60,650 nucleotides of DNA from Streptomyces sp. G-G2 (GTDB taxonomy: Bacteria > Actinomycetota > Actinomycetes > Streptomycetales > Streptomycetaceae): assembly GCF_030063135.1 (NCBI RefSeq), contig NZ_JASISO010000051.1:1-60650 (forward strand), read 5' to 3'. Under the pieces are notes generated by a model. It saw only the letters and a list, made by a program, of their open reading frames with translations. It had not been told where the DNA came from and ran no database searches. The translations under genes were made by a program, and so were the position numbers. Each line of letters starts with the position of its first letter. The stretch's first letter is position 1. Positions 6,201 to 14,140 of the stretch are shown one piece after another.

Positions 6201-8876
6201 TCACGCCCAGTCCACGCCCAGCGCCGCGAGGGCGGCGAGCTGCTCGGCGCTGAGCTTCTCCCGCCGCGACTTGGTGTTCGAGACCCACACACCCAGCTTC
6301 ACGATCACGGGCTCCGCCTCGCCGTCGACCGTGATCGGCTCGCCGTGGCCACGCGGAACCGCTCGGCCCGCGCCTTCCCGCTCCACCCACTGCGTGAGGG
6401 CCTCCAGGCCACGCTGGAACGCCTGCTGCGCCTTGCTCGGGCCCTTCGTCGCGGACGTCGACGCCGGGGCGGGAGAGGGGGCCTCAGGGGCCTGGATGCC
6501 CAGCGCAGTCAGTCGCGCTTGCTGCTTGGGCAGGAGCTGCGCCCAGGTGGCCGGCTGCTTCTGCTGCTGGAGCCACTTGCCGACGTCGTCGCCGTCGAAG
6601 ACGACGCCCGGCGCGATGTTGGGCAGGACGCCGTCGGCGTCGACCAGGTCCGCGAGGACGCGGTAGTTCCGTTGCCAGTCCAGGGGCCAGGGGCAGTCCC
6701 AGTCCTTGTCGATCGCGGTCAGCTGCGCGGCGCGGGTTGTCGCGGTGTCCTCGTTCTTGCCGAGACCGTTCTTCGCGCCCTTGCGGCGGAGGTTGGCCAT
6801 GTGCTGCCCGATGGGCATCATTGCCTCGCCTTCGCCCCACACCGCGTCCTGACGCGGCGCGAGGTGCCCGGTGGCCCGCCGGTAGGACCGGAGTGCGGCG
6901 AGCTTGGCCTCCCACGCCTCCTCGCCCGGCTCCCAGACCATCCCGGCCTCGGGGGCGTCCAGCAGGGTCTTGCGGCGTTCCTCCAGCTCCCCGGCCCGCA
7001 GGGCCTTGCGCTGCTGGTGCACCCACCGCCCGAGCGGGAAGTCCTTCGTGACCCCGACCTCGACCTCGACGTCGTAGGGCACGGCGTGGACGCCGGCGAT
7101 CTCGTTCTCCGCCCGCCACCGGAGCAGGGCCTGGTAGCCCTCCAGCCACACCAGCGACTCCGGCCGGTAGACCCGGGTCCGCAGGAACGCGGCGATGGTC
7201 GCCGCGTCGCGCGGGCTGGAGAAGTGGAGCAGGGCGGCTTCGGCGGCGGCCTGCGTGTCGTCGTCCCCCTGGTCCTCGCCGTCGCCCCCGCCGCCGGCCC
7301 CGACGATCTGACCGTCCTCGTCACGCCGGACGTGGACCTTGCGCTTCCCGCTCGTGAGTGCGCGGGAAGCGAGCTGCTCAACGAGTCGTTCATCATGACT
7401 GCGGAGCCCCTGGAGGACCGCTACAAGGGGGCGGAACGAGGCGCTGGCGACCATGTCGTTGGGGTCCTCGTTGGGCTCCAGGAACACCGGCACGATGATC
7501 CTGGCGACCTTGGTGGTGCCGTCTCGGTTGAGGCGGAGCGCCCGGCCGATGTTCTGGACGATCTCGACCTGGGAGCCGCGGGTGTCGGCGAAGCAGACGG
7601 CTTCCACGCCCCGCTCGCCGGTGATGTCGACGCCCTCGCCGAGCACGCGAACGGAGGCGAGGAACGCGCGGTGGACCCGGTGCCCGGCCGCGTTGATGCC
7701 GTTGGCGAACTGGCGCAGAACCTCGCGCCGCTCGCTGACGAAGTGGTCGCCACAGAGCCACGCCGACCACACCCGATCCGGGGGTACATGGCGTCCGGCC
7801 TCCAGCTCGTAGAACTCGGCGTCGATGGAGGACTTCGGCAGCTTGTCGGCGGCGGCCAGGTCGGCGTCGGACGTGTCGTTCATGTACAGCGCGGCGGCCG
7901 TCTCGGGGAGCTTGTCCGCGAACGCGGCGGCTTCCTCGACCTTCTGGTGGAACGTCATGACCGTACGGAGGTTGTACGCGGCGGCGTGCTCCAGGAGCGC
8001 GGTCTGCAACAGGGCCAGGCGCCGGCCGCGCCGCGCCTCCTCCGACTCCCCGAGGACCGGCGAGGGGTCGCGGATCTCCAGGACGTCGATCTCGAACCCG
8101 GCGAGGATCTCGCGCTCGATCGCCTCCGAGAGCCCCAGTTCGGCCAGCCACGCGCCGTACGTGCCGTCCGGGTCGTCTGCCATGGACGCGATCTCCGCCT
8201 CCTGGCCGTCCGCGCCCCTCTGAGGCCGGGCCGCGGCGAGGATGCGCGGGGTCGCGGTGAGGTAGAGCCGGAAGTCCGCCGGGATCCGGGCGTTGTCGTG
8301 GATCGCCGCCCACGGCCGCCCAAGATCACCAGCGGTTCCGTGCGCCTCATCCACGATGGCGAGGTCGAACGGGGCCATCTGCTGCCCGTAGAGGCGCTCT
8401 CCACCCGCCAGGGCGGCCTCCAGCGGCCCGCGCGTCTTCCGCTGGTCCACGGGCGCGTCGATGTCCTCGCGGTCCACGAGAGAGGCGTACGTGGCGAACA
8501 CGACCACGGGCCCGGACCCGGCCCACAGGGCGAGCTGGATCGGGTTGGTGGTGGTGCGCACCCCCAGCTCGTTCAGCACCGCGTCGTTCTCCAGCGAGCA
8601 CACCGCGACCATCGGGGCCCGGTGGCCCACCAGGCGCCACGCCTGGGCGGTCTGGGCGAGCAGGTCCAAGGTCGGGACGGTGACGAGGATCCGGCCGTCC
8701 GCGAAGCTCTCCAGCGCGCACGCGGCGGCAGTGATCGTCTTGCCCGAACCGGTCGCTGACACGATCGTGCCCCGGGCCCCCTGCGGGGGCACAGATGACC
8801 TTGCAGGAAATCCCACCCACCTACGAAACGCGGACCGCTGATCTACCTGATGTTCCTTGAGCCGAATCGCTGACAT
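6201..8876 (-). CDS. DEAD/DEAH-box helicase with helicase-associated repeats (telomere-linked type)
   Basis: 891 aa from ATG at 8876, chosen for the upstream GGGAGG. Motif I is SATGSGKT near residue 40, motif II is VDEAH (IVDEAHGTAG), motif III is LTATPR, and motif VI is QNIGRALR. The C-terminal 350 residues contain Trp-rich units (WEAKLAALRSYRRATGHLAPRQ, GRWVHQQRKALRAGEL) of the helicase-associated type. Superfamily 2 helicases of this layout commonly lie next to the telomeres of Streptomyces chromosomes and linear plasmids, some implicated in transfer of linear DNA. This gene starts about 1.2 kb from the telomere-like junction, matching that position. Confidence 0.93.
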   Translation of the reverse strand: MSAIRLKEHQVDQRSAFRRWVGFPARSSVPPQGARGTIVSATGSGKTITAAACALESFADGRILVTVPTLDLLAQTAQAWRLVGHRAPMVAVCSLENDAVLNELGVRTTTNPIQLALWAGSGPVVVFATYASLVDREDIDAPVDQRKTRGPLEAALAGGERLYGQQMAPFDLAIVDEAHGTAGDLGRPWAAIHDNARIPADFRLYLTATPRILAAARPQRGADGQEAEIASMADDPDGTYGAWLAELGLSEAIEREILAGFEIDVLEIRDPSPVLGESEEARRGRRLALLQTALLEHAAAYNLRTVMTFHQKVEEAAAFADKLPETAAALYMNDTSDADLAAADKLPKSSIDAEFYELEAGRHVPPDRVWSAWLCGDHFVSERREVLRQFANGINAAGHRVHRAFLASVRVLGEGVDITGERGVEAVCFADTRGSQVEIVQNIGRALRLNRDGTTKVARIIVPVFLEPNEDPNDMVASASFRPLVAVLQGLRSHDERLVEQLASRALTSGKRKVHVRRDEDGQIVGAGGGGDGEDQGDDDTQAAAEAALLHFSSPRDAATIAAFLRTRVYRPESLVWLEGYQALLRWRAENEIAGVHAVPYDVEVEVGVTKDFPLGRWVHQQRKALRAGELEERRKTLLDAPEAGMVWEPGEEAWEAKLAALRSYRRATGHLAPRQDAVWGEGEAMMPIGQHMANLRRKGAKNGLGKNEDTATTRAAQLTAIDKDWDCPWPLDWQRNYRVLADLVDADGVLPNIAPGVVFDGDDVGKWLQQQKQPATWAQLLPKQQARLTALGIQAPEAPSPAPASTSATKGPSKAQQAFQRGLEALTQWVEREGAGRAVPRGHGEPITVDGEAEPVIVKLGVWVSNTKSRREKLSAEQLAALAALGVDWA

Positions 8877-8913
8877 TTCCTTGCCTCCCCGAGCGCTGAA
8901 TTCGTGTGATGTT

Positions 8914-9603
8914 TCAGAGGGCCGCGTGCGGAATGCAGGCCGCGCCCAAGTCGTTCCAGATCGACGCACCCGCCTTGTGCCAGCCGCCGGGCTTTCCGTC
9001 CTTGAAGGGCGGCTTGTCGTCCGGGTCGTAGTGACCGGCATCGAGCGTGCAGACGACGTAGTCCCCATCGCTGTTGACCGTCCGCGCGGTGCACAGACCG
9101 CCGGCCTCACCCAGCGCCTCCAGGACCTGGCGGCGCGCCGTGGTGTGGGGGTAGGTGGCCGGCAGTACGGCTTCCCGGACGTACCTCTCCAGCCGCACCA
9201 GGTCGGCCCGCTCACGCTGCCTCACGTCCGCGATGTGTACGGCCAGTTCAGCGGCCCCGGCCGACCGGCCGCCGCGCCGGGACCATTCCCGGTCCGTGAT
9301 GCGCACCAGGGCCTCGCTCACGGCCGTCACGCCGTCATCCCAGCCGTCCCCGAACTCCGGGCCACGCGAGCGCGGCGCCATGCCGTCCAGCTCCACGATC
9401 TCGCTCTGTGCCCCGGCGACCGCTCCGGCCTCCAGCGCGGCCACCAGGTCGTCCGCCTCGCTCGCGGGCACGCCCTGCGCCTCCAGGAGCGCGAACAGCC
9501 GGAGCCGGGCATTGACGCCCGCTGTCTGATACTGGCTCACCCGGCGGATGGAATCGCTGCTCAGCGCGGGATCGGGTCCGGTAGATTCGTGGTGACCGGT
9601 CAT
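8914..9603 (-). CDS. Uncharacterised protein next to the telomere arm
   Basis: 229 aa from ATG at 9603 (GAGAGG upstream). It is mainly helical: YQTAGVNARLRLFALLEAQGVPASEADDLVAALEAGAV is followed by REWSRRGG and ERADLVRLERYVREAVLP. The C-terminus TVNSDGDYVVCTLDAGHYDPDDKPPFKD recalls small phage or plasmid proteins of unknown role. Its start is only 39 bases from the inner inverted repeat of the telomere arm, and its stop is 37 bases before the helicase start, so the two form an operon reading away from the end. The inverted repeat may carry its promoter. Confidence 0.7.
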   Translation of the reverse strand: MTGHHESTGPDPALSSDSIRRVSQYQTAGVNARLRLFALLEAQGVPASEADDLVAALEAGAVAGAQSEIVELDGMAPRSRGPEFGDGWDDGVTAVSEALVRITDREWSRRGGRSAGAAELAVHIADVRQRERADLVRLERYVREAVLPATYPHTTARRQVLEALGEAGGLCTARTVNSDGDYVVCTLDAGHYDPDDKPPFKDGKPGGWHKAGASIWNDLGAACIPHAAL

Positions 9604-9641
9604 CTGCGGTCGTTCCTCTCGGGATTCCGGGGGAGTTCCCA

Positions 9642-10046
9642 GGTGGTTGGGGGGTGTCCCGTGTTTCCGCCAACGGTACATGCTGCATCAACCCGATGCA
9701 TACGCTACACTGGAACTCACACGAACGAGCGACCCCCCATCTCGTAGCCAGCCCGGCCCGCGCCAGCGGGCCCTAACGGTCCTGGAGGCGCAGCCGGAAG
9801 GACCGTCAGGCGGGGGAGCGCAGCGGACCCGCCGGGAGCGCGCCGCGCTCCCCCAACTCCCGTACTGGAGGCCCCACAGGCCCGCACCACCACACCCCCG
9901 CAGCCCGGCCGCGCACCGCGCGGCCAGCCGGGCGCGCAGCGGCCGGCCCCACTGCCTCCAGGAGCGCAGCGGAGGGAGGCGCCCACGCTCCGCGTGGGCC
10001 AAGGGAGCGCAGCGACCGCGCCCCTTGCACATCGCGCAGCGATGTG
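9642..10046 (-). other. Telomere-like arm A (terminus near 10050, reading toward lower coordinates)
   Basis: Read on the - strand from 10050, the first 24 bases equal the archetypal Streptomyces telomere segment containing palindrome CACATCG-CTGCG-CGATGTG (10028-10046). Further palindromes with short loops follow inward, for example GCCCACG-CTCCG-CGTGGGC (9981-9999) and several GAGCGCAGCG units. The arm ends in a 92-bp segment (9642-9733) that is repeated, inverted, at 10399-10490. It contains no credible gene. Streptomyces linear replicons use such palindrome clusters for Tap/Tpg-dependent end patching. Confidence 0.85.
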
Positions 10047-10069
10047 GTACCCGCTGCGCGATGTGCAAG
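10024..10069. other. Head-to-head telomere junction
   Basis: The 18-bp arms CTTGCACATCGCGCAGCG and its complement flank a 10-base spacer ATGTGGTACC. The left half matches a telomere end through GGTACCCGCT, and the right half matches one from CGCTGCGCGATGTG. The shared CGCT (10052-10055) looks like microhomology at a fusion point. Beyond the 18-bp arms the two sides differ, so this is not one end folded back on itself. Confidence 0.75.
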
Positions 10070-10490
10070 AGAACGCCCTCGCTGCGCGAGGGCGGGGGCG
10101 GCCCGCTGCGCGGGCCTTGCCCAGGCTTCGCCTGGGTGGCTTCCTGCGCTGCGCTCCGGGAGCCTGAGGGGCCGGCCCGCTGCGCGGGCCAGAGGCCGGG
10201 CGCTCCGCACCCTGCCTGCCGGGCGAGTGCCCAGCGGGCAGGGTGCGGGCGGGATGTGGTGGCGGGTCAGGGGCCGCTGCGCGGCCTGGTGGGGTGGGTC
10301 CGCTGCGCTCACCCATCCCTTGAGGGTCCTTCCGGCTGCGTCTCCAGTCCCTTGAAGGCCCGCTGCGCGGGCCCGGCTGGCAGCAGTAGGGGGTGGGTGT
10401 CGCTCGTTGGTGTGAGTTCTAGTGTAGTGCATGCATCGGGTTGATGCAGCATGTACCGTTGGCGGAAACACGGGACACCCCGCAACCGCC
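10051..10490 (+). other. Telomere-like arm B (terminus near 10050, reading toward higher coordinates)
   Basis: After CGCTGCGCGATGTGCAAGAG come palindromes with the typical CTGCG loop: GCCCTCG-CTGCG-CGAGGGC (10076-10094), GGCCCG-CTGCG-CGGGCC (about 10100, 10174 and 10358), GGCCG-CTGCG-CGGCC (about 10272), plus CCCAGGC-TTC-GCCTGGG. The inner end is the 92-bp repeat at 10399-10490. Arms A and B have the same architecture but differ in most of their outer sequence. Confidence 0.85.
10399..10490. repeat. Inner inverted repeat of the telomere arms (with 9642-9733)
   Basis: The reverse complement of this segment matches 9642-9733 at 86 of 92 positions by hand alignment, including about 50 consecutive identical bases. 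It is the inner boundary of the terminal inverted repeat of the inferred linear form. Confidence 0.9.
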
Positions 10491-10983
10491 CGGGCGGGGC
10501 GCGCCTTTTGATACGGCATCAGCGCCGGAATTCAGTTCCACCACTCATCCGAGGAATAACGAATTGAGAAGATGCGGACCCGAGCCACCGAACGGTTCCT
10601 CAGATATCGGAAAGCTCGAATTCCGGCGTACGGAGGTACCGGAGCCGAACGGCCCCCTGGGGCCGGGCGGCGGAACCGCCCACTGGCGCCAGCCACGCTT
10701 CCCTGGTTTTGATCGTCACGGTCCGAGCCAACGCGAGACGCAGCGCCGCTGCTGCCGTCCACGACCCGCACCAGGGCGCGGTGCCGAACGCGAAGCCTGC
10801 TCAGCCACAGGGCGCTGGCCTCCTCGATCCGGTGGTTGTCGACGGCGACACGCCCGTTGCTGCCAGCTGCTTGCCCGGACGCGCCAGGGCGTGTCGGCCG
10901 GGGTTCGCGTGGTGGTTGAGCTCTAGTGACACATAAGAGCGTTCCGTGCCGAAACCGGGTCTGACCTGCGGTGATGCGAAACC
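10491..10983. other. Subtelomeric non-coding stretch
   Basis: About 490 bases between arm B and the first operator. The first 130 bases are comparatively A+T-rich (GAGGAATAACGAATTGAG, AGATATCGGAAAGCTCGAAT), unusual for this molecule. Short open frames exist on both strands but none has a ribosome site, biased codons or recognisable protein motifs. I see no gene here. Confidence 0.5.
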
Positions 10984-11129
10984 GTTTGTTCTAGATTTCC
11001 AGAACAAACGCGTCTCGGGTGTTCTGGAAATCTAGAACAAACACCCCCTGAACCTGACGGGTCATCAGGTAGCTGTGAGCCACGGTTTGTTCTGCTTCTC
11101 CAGAACAAGCCGGTTTACCTAGTGCTACC
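10984..11129. promoter_or_regulatory. Three TTGTTCT-N8-AGAACAA operators upstream of the RepL-like genes
   Basis: Inverted repeats with seven-base arms and an eight-base spacer lie at 10984-11009, 11019-11042 and 11086-11108. The third continues to 11129 and, read in reverse, is a diverged copy of the 45-bp units at 12342-12386 and 12435-12478. The sites lie 40-190 bases before the ATG at 11171, so they are likely autoregulatory operators or replication iterons. Confidence 0.75.
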
Positions 11130-11170
11130 GTGCAGGCTCAAACGTTGATCATCTCTGGAGGACTGTGCTG

Positions 11171-11791
11171 ATGGAACAGCTGCCGATCGTCCGCCCCGGC
11201 GAGCGCGTGGTTGCGCGGTCGGACGGCAAGGGCGGCTTGATCCTGGGCGTGGAGAAGATCAAGGGCCGCGAGTTCGCCGCGAGCGCGGAGTGCAGCGGCT
11301 ACGTGCTGGACGCCCGGCTGCTGATGGACGTGCTCGGCAGCCTCAAGATGCCCGGCTCCTGGTTCCAGGTCTGGTGCAAGCTGGTGGCGCTGCAGAACGC
11401 CAACCGCGCCGACGACCAGACCCGGGCTGCTGCCCGCGGCTTCGTGAAGACCAACCAGCGCGACCTCCAGGCCCGGTGCAACCTGTCGGCGGCCTCGGTG
11501 AACGAGGCGTCGCAGTTCTTCGCGCACGTCGGTTGGATGCGCACCGCCAAGCGCGGCGTCCTCCAGCTGAACCCGTGGCTGACCGTGGCCGGCACCTCCG
11601 GCGAGCAGGAGAAGTGGCAGGCGCTCTGGAACGGCGCGGAGGGCCCGGCCTGCCTCATCCCGCACTCCGACTACCCCACCGAGTGGCGCCAGGCGCGGGA
11701 GGCGGAGAAGAAGGCCGCGGAGTCCGCTCGCCGCAAGGAGAAGGTCGTCACGCTCCGGCAGCGGCGTCCCGTACGCAAGGCGACCGCGTGA
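11171..11791 (+). CDS. RepL-like winged-helix protein (candidate replication or copy-control protein)
   Basis: 206 aa, ATG at 11171 with GGAGG upstream. The middle of the protein resembles the RepL/MarR winged-helix plan: LLMDVLGSLKMPGSWFQVWCKL, then NQRDLQARCNLSAASVNEASQFFAHVGWMRTAKRGVLQLNPWLTVAG, where a short wing strand leads into the typical 'xLNPxL' segment. The C-terminus is basic (RRKEKVVTLRQRRPVRKATA). A paralogue-like winged-helix gene follows at 11850, and TTGTTCT-N8-AGAACAA sites bracket the pair. Replication or copy control is inferred from this arrangement and from RepL resemblance. Confidence 0.7.
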   Translation: MEQLPIVRPGERVVARSDGKGGLILGVEKIKGREFAASAECSGYVLDARLLMDVLGSLKMPGSWFQVWCKLVALQNANRADDQTRAAARGFVKTNQRDLQARCNLSAASVNEASQFFAHVGWMRTAKRGVLQLNPWLTVAGTSGEQEKWQALWNGAEGPACLIPHSDYPTEWRQAREAEKKAAESARRKEKVVTLRQRRPVRKATA

Positions 11792-11849
11792 ACTCGCGCG
11801 GCATATCCTCGTTACAGCGTCCCGACCTGATCGGAAGTGGTGAGGCTCC

Positions 11850-12269
11850 GTGAGCAGCTCTTACGTCCCCAGCCCTCCCACGGAGGCCCCCGTCACGATC
11901 CCCCGTGCCGTACTGCGCCTCCTGGCCCTGGTCGACGTCTCCACCGCCGGCCGCCGCGTCCTGGACGAGCTGCTGTACCTCAGCGACCCGGAGACCGGCA
12001 CCGCCTCGATCAGCCAGAACGAGATGGCACGCGAGCTGGGAGCCAGCAAGCCGACCGTGAACCGCGGCTTCAAGGAGCTCCGCGAGTGCGGACTCGCCTG
12101 GAGCCTGGAAGACGGCCTCTACCAGCTCCACCCGCTACTGACCGGCGGCGCGGTCTCCTCCCCCGTCATGAAGGTCCCGGAGATCAAAGCCGCCGAACCC
12201 GGACGCTTCACCGAACAACGCCGGGCCCGGTTCGCCGCCCAGATGGCCAACCTCGCCCCCACCGGCTGA
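11850..12269 (+). CDS. MarR/RepL-like winged-helix protein
   Basis: 139 aa from GTG at 11850 with GAGG four bases upstream. The HTH core is ISQNEMARELGASKPTVNRGFKELRECGLAWSLEDGLYQLHPLL, again ending in the LHPxL pattern seen in RepL-type proteins. It lies 58 bases downstream of a related winged-helix gene and is followed by a strong terminator, so the two form an operon. Two TTGTTCT-N8-AGAACAA sites lie just beyond it. It probably binds DNA as a regulator or replication accessory factor. Confidence 0.7.
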   Translation: MSSSYVPSPPTEAPVTIPRAVLRLLALVDVSTAGRRVLDELLYLSDPETGTASISQNEMARELGASKPTVNRGFKELRECGLAWSLEDGLYQLHPLLTGGAVSSPVMKVPEIKAAEPGRFTEQRRARFAAQMANLAPTG

Positions 12270-12289
12270 ACGCCCCACCGAAGGTTCGA

Positions 12290-12314
12290 GGCGCCGCACC
12301 CCTGGTGCGGCGCC
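12290..12314 (+). terminator. Terminator of the RepL-like operon
   Basis: GGCGCCGCAC and GTGCGGCGCC pair around a short loop and are followed by TTCTTC. It lies 20 bases past the stop of the 11850 gene. Confidence 0.75.
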
Positions 12315-12341
12315 TTCTTCATGCCCCGCCCCGACCGTGCC

Positions 12342-12478
12342 GGTAGCACCAGCTAAACCGCCTTGTTCTGGAGGAGCAGAACAAACGGGAGCGGCCTCGT
12401 GGCCGTCGCCGAACGCCTGGCAGCGCCAGTGGGCGGTAGCACCAGGTGAACCGGGTTGTTCTGGAGCAGCAGAACAAC
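12342..12478. repeat. Two direct 45-bp units with TTGTTCT-N8-AGAACAA
   Basis: The units at 12342-12386 and 12435-12478 each consist of GGTAGCACCAG, a short linker and the inverted repeat TTGTTCT-N8-AGAACAA. They start 93 bases apart. A third copy lies inverted at 11084-11129, so the units flank the RepL-like operon. Confidence 0.8.
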
Positions 12479-12660
12479 CAGTGACAGCTCGGAGCGGGCT
12501 CGCTCCATGCAGCGGCTGGAGCGGGTTCGTCGCCTTGCCCGCTGCACTGGTGAGGCTGGCCTTGCTACCCGTGCAGCACCCGTGTGCCGCCTGGGTCGGT
12601 GAATGCTGGACCGCGAGCCGGGAGACCGGGGCAGCATCCCGTCTTGCACCCCTCCGCTGC

Positions 12661-12730
12661 CCTTGCACCCTTCGCCACCAGGAGCAGCAGCCCGTGCAGC
12701 ACGACGGGCAGCAAGCGGAAGGGTGCAAGG
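12661..12730. repeat. TTGCACCC inverted repeat in a 360-base non-coding stretch
   Basis: CCTTGCACCCTT (12661-12672) and its exact complement (12719-12730) flank about 46 bases. Further TTGCACCC copies lie at about 12644 and 12814. The whole interval 12479-12848 is open in several frames on both strands but has no ribosome site or protein motif, so I regard it as non-coding control DNA. Confidence 0.5.
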
Positions 12731-12830
12731 TCCGGCCGGGGTTGAAGAGCGCCGCCAGGGCTTCTCCGGGAGAGGGCCGGGGCCGTCTGAGCGGGTCGGA
12801 AGCGGGCGGCTTCTTGCACCCCAATGTAGT

Positions 12831-12849
12831 TAGGTACTTGTAGTACCTA
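12831..12849. promoter_or_regulatory. TAGGTACT-N3-AGTACCTA palindrome
   Basis: A perfect eight-base inverted repeat with a three-base centre, A+T-rich against its surroundings, touches the possible ATG at 12849. It looks like the operator of a dimeric regulator. Confidence 0.6.
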
Positions 12850-13094
12850 TGCGCGGGTTGAACTCTCCCCCCCCTGAGAGCAGAGCTCGCGGCGGGAAGA
12901 ACGAGAACACCGGCGCCGGAGACGAGCTGCGGCAGGCGGCCAGGAGGCTGCTGAGGCACCCCGGACCGCGCGAAGCGCTGTACGCCGCTGTGAGCGCGCG
13001 AGAGGCCCATGATCGTCGCTCGGGAGCCTGGAAGCGCTCAGAGCGCCGCAGGGGGCCGCACAGCGCCGGGAAGGATCAAGCGCGCTCGGGGTGA
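12849..13094 (+). CDS. Possible small basic protein (81 aa)
   Basis: ATG at 12849 directly abuts the TAGGTACT palindrome, which would make it leaderless or operator-overlapping. The middle has biased codons and a helical stretch DELRQAARRLLRHPGPREALYAAVSAREAHDRR, while the two ends look less coding. There is no ribosome site. Function unknown; it may not be a gene. Confidence 0.3.
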   Translation: MRGLNSPPPESRARGGKNENTGAGDELRQAARRLLRHPGPREALYAAVSAREAHDRRSGAWKRSERRRGPHSAGKDQARSG

Positions 13095-13271
13095 CAGGCG
13101 CGGCGGCAAGCTCCGCCCGGCCGTGCGATTACTGCGCACCAGCACCATCGACCGCCCATCCGCGTCTGCGAGATCTTCCGCAGCCCCTACTGCAGGTACT
13201 TCGCCTACGGCGGGTGGGAAGAACGCGTTCGTCATCTGGTCGGTCAGTCCTAGGTCTTCCTCTTACGCGAG

Positions 13272-13319
13272 CGATCCCTCACCAGGTTATGAACCCGATC
13301 CCTCACCAAACGATGAACA
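13272..13319. repeat. Two tandem 24-bp units (CGATCCCTCACCA)
   Basis: CGATCCCTCACCA begins at 13272 and again at 13296, each followed by a related ATGAAC tail. This is a 24-bp tandem duplication in the otherwise featureless gap between 13095 and 13410, about 90 bases past the 3' end of the toxin-like gene. Confidence 0.6.
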
Positions 13320-13410
13320 TGGCGGTCTGCAGCGGACCGTCCTCGCCGTCGGCGCCGGCTTCTTCGACCCGGGCGAGCAGCACGCGGTCGGCCCGGTCGA
13401 GGAGGTCGGG

Positions 13411-13683
13411 TCAGACCTCGATGTACGCGACGACGACCACGGTCCGCAAAATCGAAACCCAGTACAGCAAGCGGACCCGCTCGACGTCGTCGGCGTACTC
13501 GCGCAGTTGGGGGCCGGCGGCGCCGCCGGGGATCGGCTCGCCGACCTCGGGGTCGACGGAGACGACGACCAGGGCGCGGTCCAGGGCGTGGATGTCCGCC
13601 TCGCTGGTGAGGCTCTCAAGCTGCTTCGCGGCGGAGTCGGAGAACGTGATCCGGGCGCGGCGCGGGCCGTGCTGCCTGGGCAT
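13411..13683 (-). CDS. RelE/ParE-like toxin candidate
   Basis: 90 aa, ATG at 13683. The layout RARITFSDSAAKQLESL, an aspartate-rich middle, then VERVRLLYWVSILRTVVVVAYIEV matches the small beta-rich RelE/ParE fold: an N-terminal strand-helix followed by three C-terminal strands with an Arg in VRLLY. RelE-type proteins cleave mRNA at the ribosome, and ParE-type proteins inhibit gyrase; I cannot tell which applies. The start codon overlaps the stop of the gene upstream (TGATG), the classic coupling of antitoxin then toxin. Confidence 0.65.
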   Translation of the reverse strand: MPRQHGPRRARITFSDSAAKQLESLTSEADIHALDRALVVVSVDPEVGEPIPGGAAGPQLREYADDVERVRLLYWVSILRTVVVVAYIEV

Positions 13684-13919
13684 CAGGCGACGGCCGGGCG
13701 CTGGGCTGCGAGGCGGGTGAGGTGGGCCTCGCGCAGCTCCTCCCACGGGGTGCACTGCTCGGGGTCGGGCAGGCCGTTGGTGGCGATGTCCTCCAGGACG
13801 GCGGCGAACCGGTCGGCGTCGGCGCGGGTCTTGGCCGCGTACGCACGGACCGCGTCGGCGGCCGCGGGCTCCAGCTGCCGGGCGGCGGTGTCAGCGGGGG
13901 CGGCCGGCTGTTCGCTCAT
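13683..13919 (-). CDS. Antitoxin-like partner of the 13411 gene
   Basis: 78 aa from ATG at 13919. The protein is short, acidic and helical (RQLEPAAADAVRAYAAKTRADADRFAAVLEDIATNG), ending WEELREAHLTRLAAQRP. Its stop overlaps the next ATG, and order, size and overlap fit a type II antitoxin placed before its toxin. No DNA-binding fold is obvious at the N-terminus. The GTGACAC repeats 220-300 bases upstream may be the operator. Confidence 0.6.
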   Translation of the reverse strand: MSEQPAAPADTAARQLEPAAADAVRAYAAKTRADADRFAAVLEDIATNGLPDPEQCTPWEELREAHLTRLAAQRPAVA

Positions 13920-14140
13920 CGAGGGCTCCAGAGGGCAGAACTGGCGTGTCCTGCCACGGTATCGCCGGGCAGGCGGGCCGGGGAGCACTCCGCCGGAACC
14001 TGGCCCGCAACTACGCTCCGTACTCCTCACATGTGCGCGGGACGTTCGATCTTGAGTGTCACACTGCACCCTCGAAATCGGCCCCTGGAGAGCTCTACAG
14101 CTCCGAGAAACGGACAAACAGGGGCAGATTTGAGGCGGCG

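Noticed and set aside
6165..8759. Long open frame opposite the helicase gene
   Set aside because: It mirrors the helicase codons, has no ribosome site and encodes low-complexity Leu/Arg/Gly-rich sequence typical of antisense frames in GC-rich DNA.
10024..10069. Covalently closed hairpin telomere (protelomerase type)
   Set aside because: The two sides are identical only for 18 bp and then diverge, so it is not one folded-back end; no protelomerase gene is seen, whereas tap and tpg are.
9642..10490. Inverted repeats flanking about 660 bp as an insertion sequence
   Set aside because: No transposase-like frame lies between them, no target duplication is visible, and the interior is a telomere-type palindrome cluster.
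10491..10983. Decayed transposase in the subtelomeric stretch
   Set aside because: No frame shows DDE or other transposase motifs; similarity could not be argued from the sequence.
12337..12843. 168-codon frame over the iteron region
   Set aside because: It translates the 45-bp repeats themselves (repeated CSGGAEQ-like units) and has no ribosome site or codon bias.
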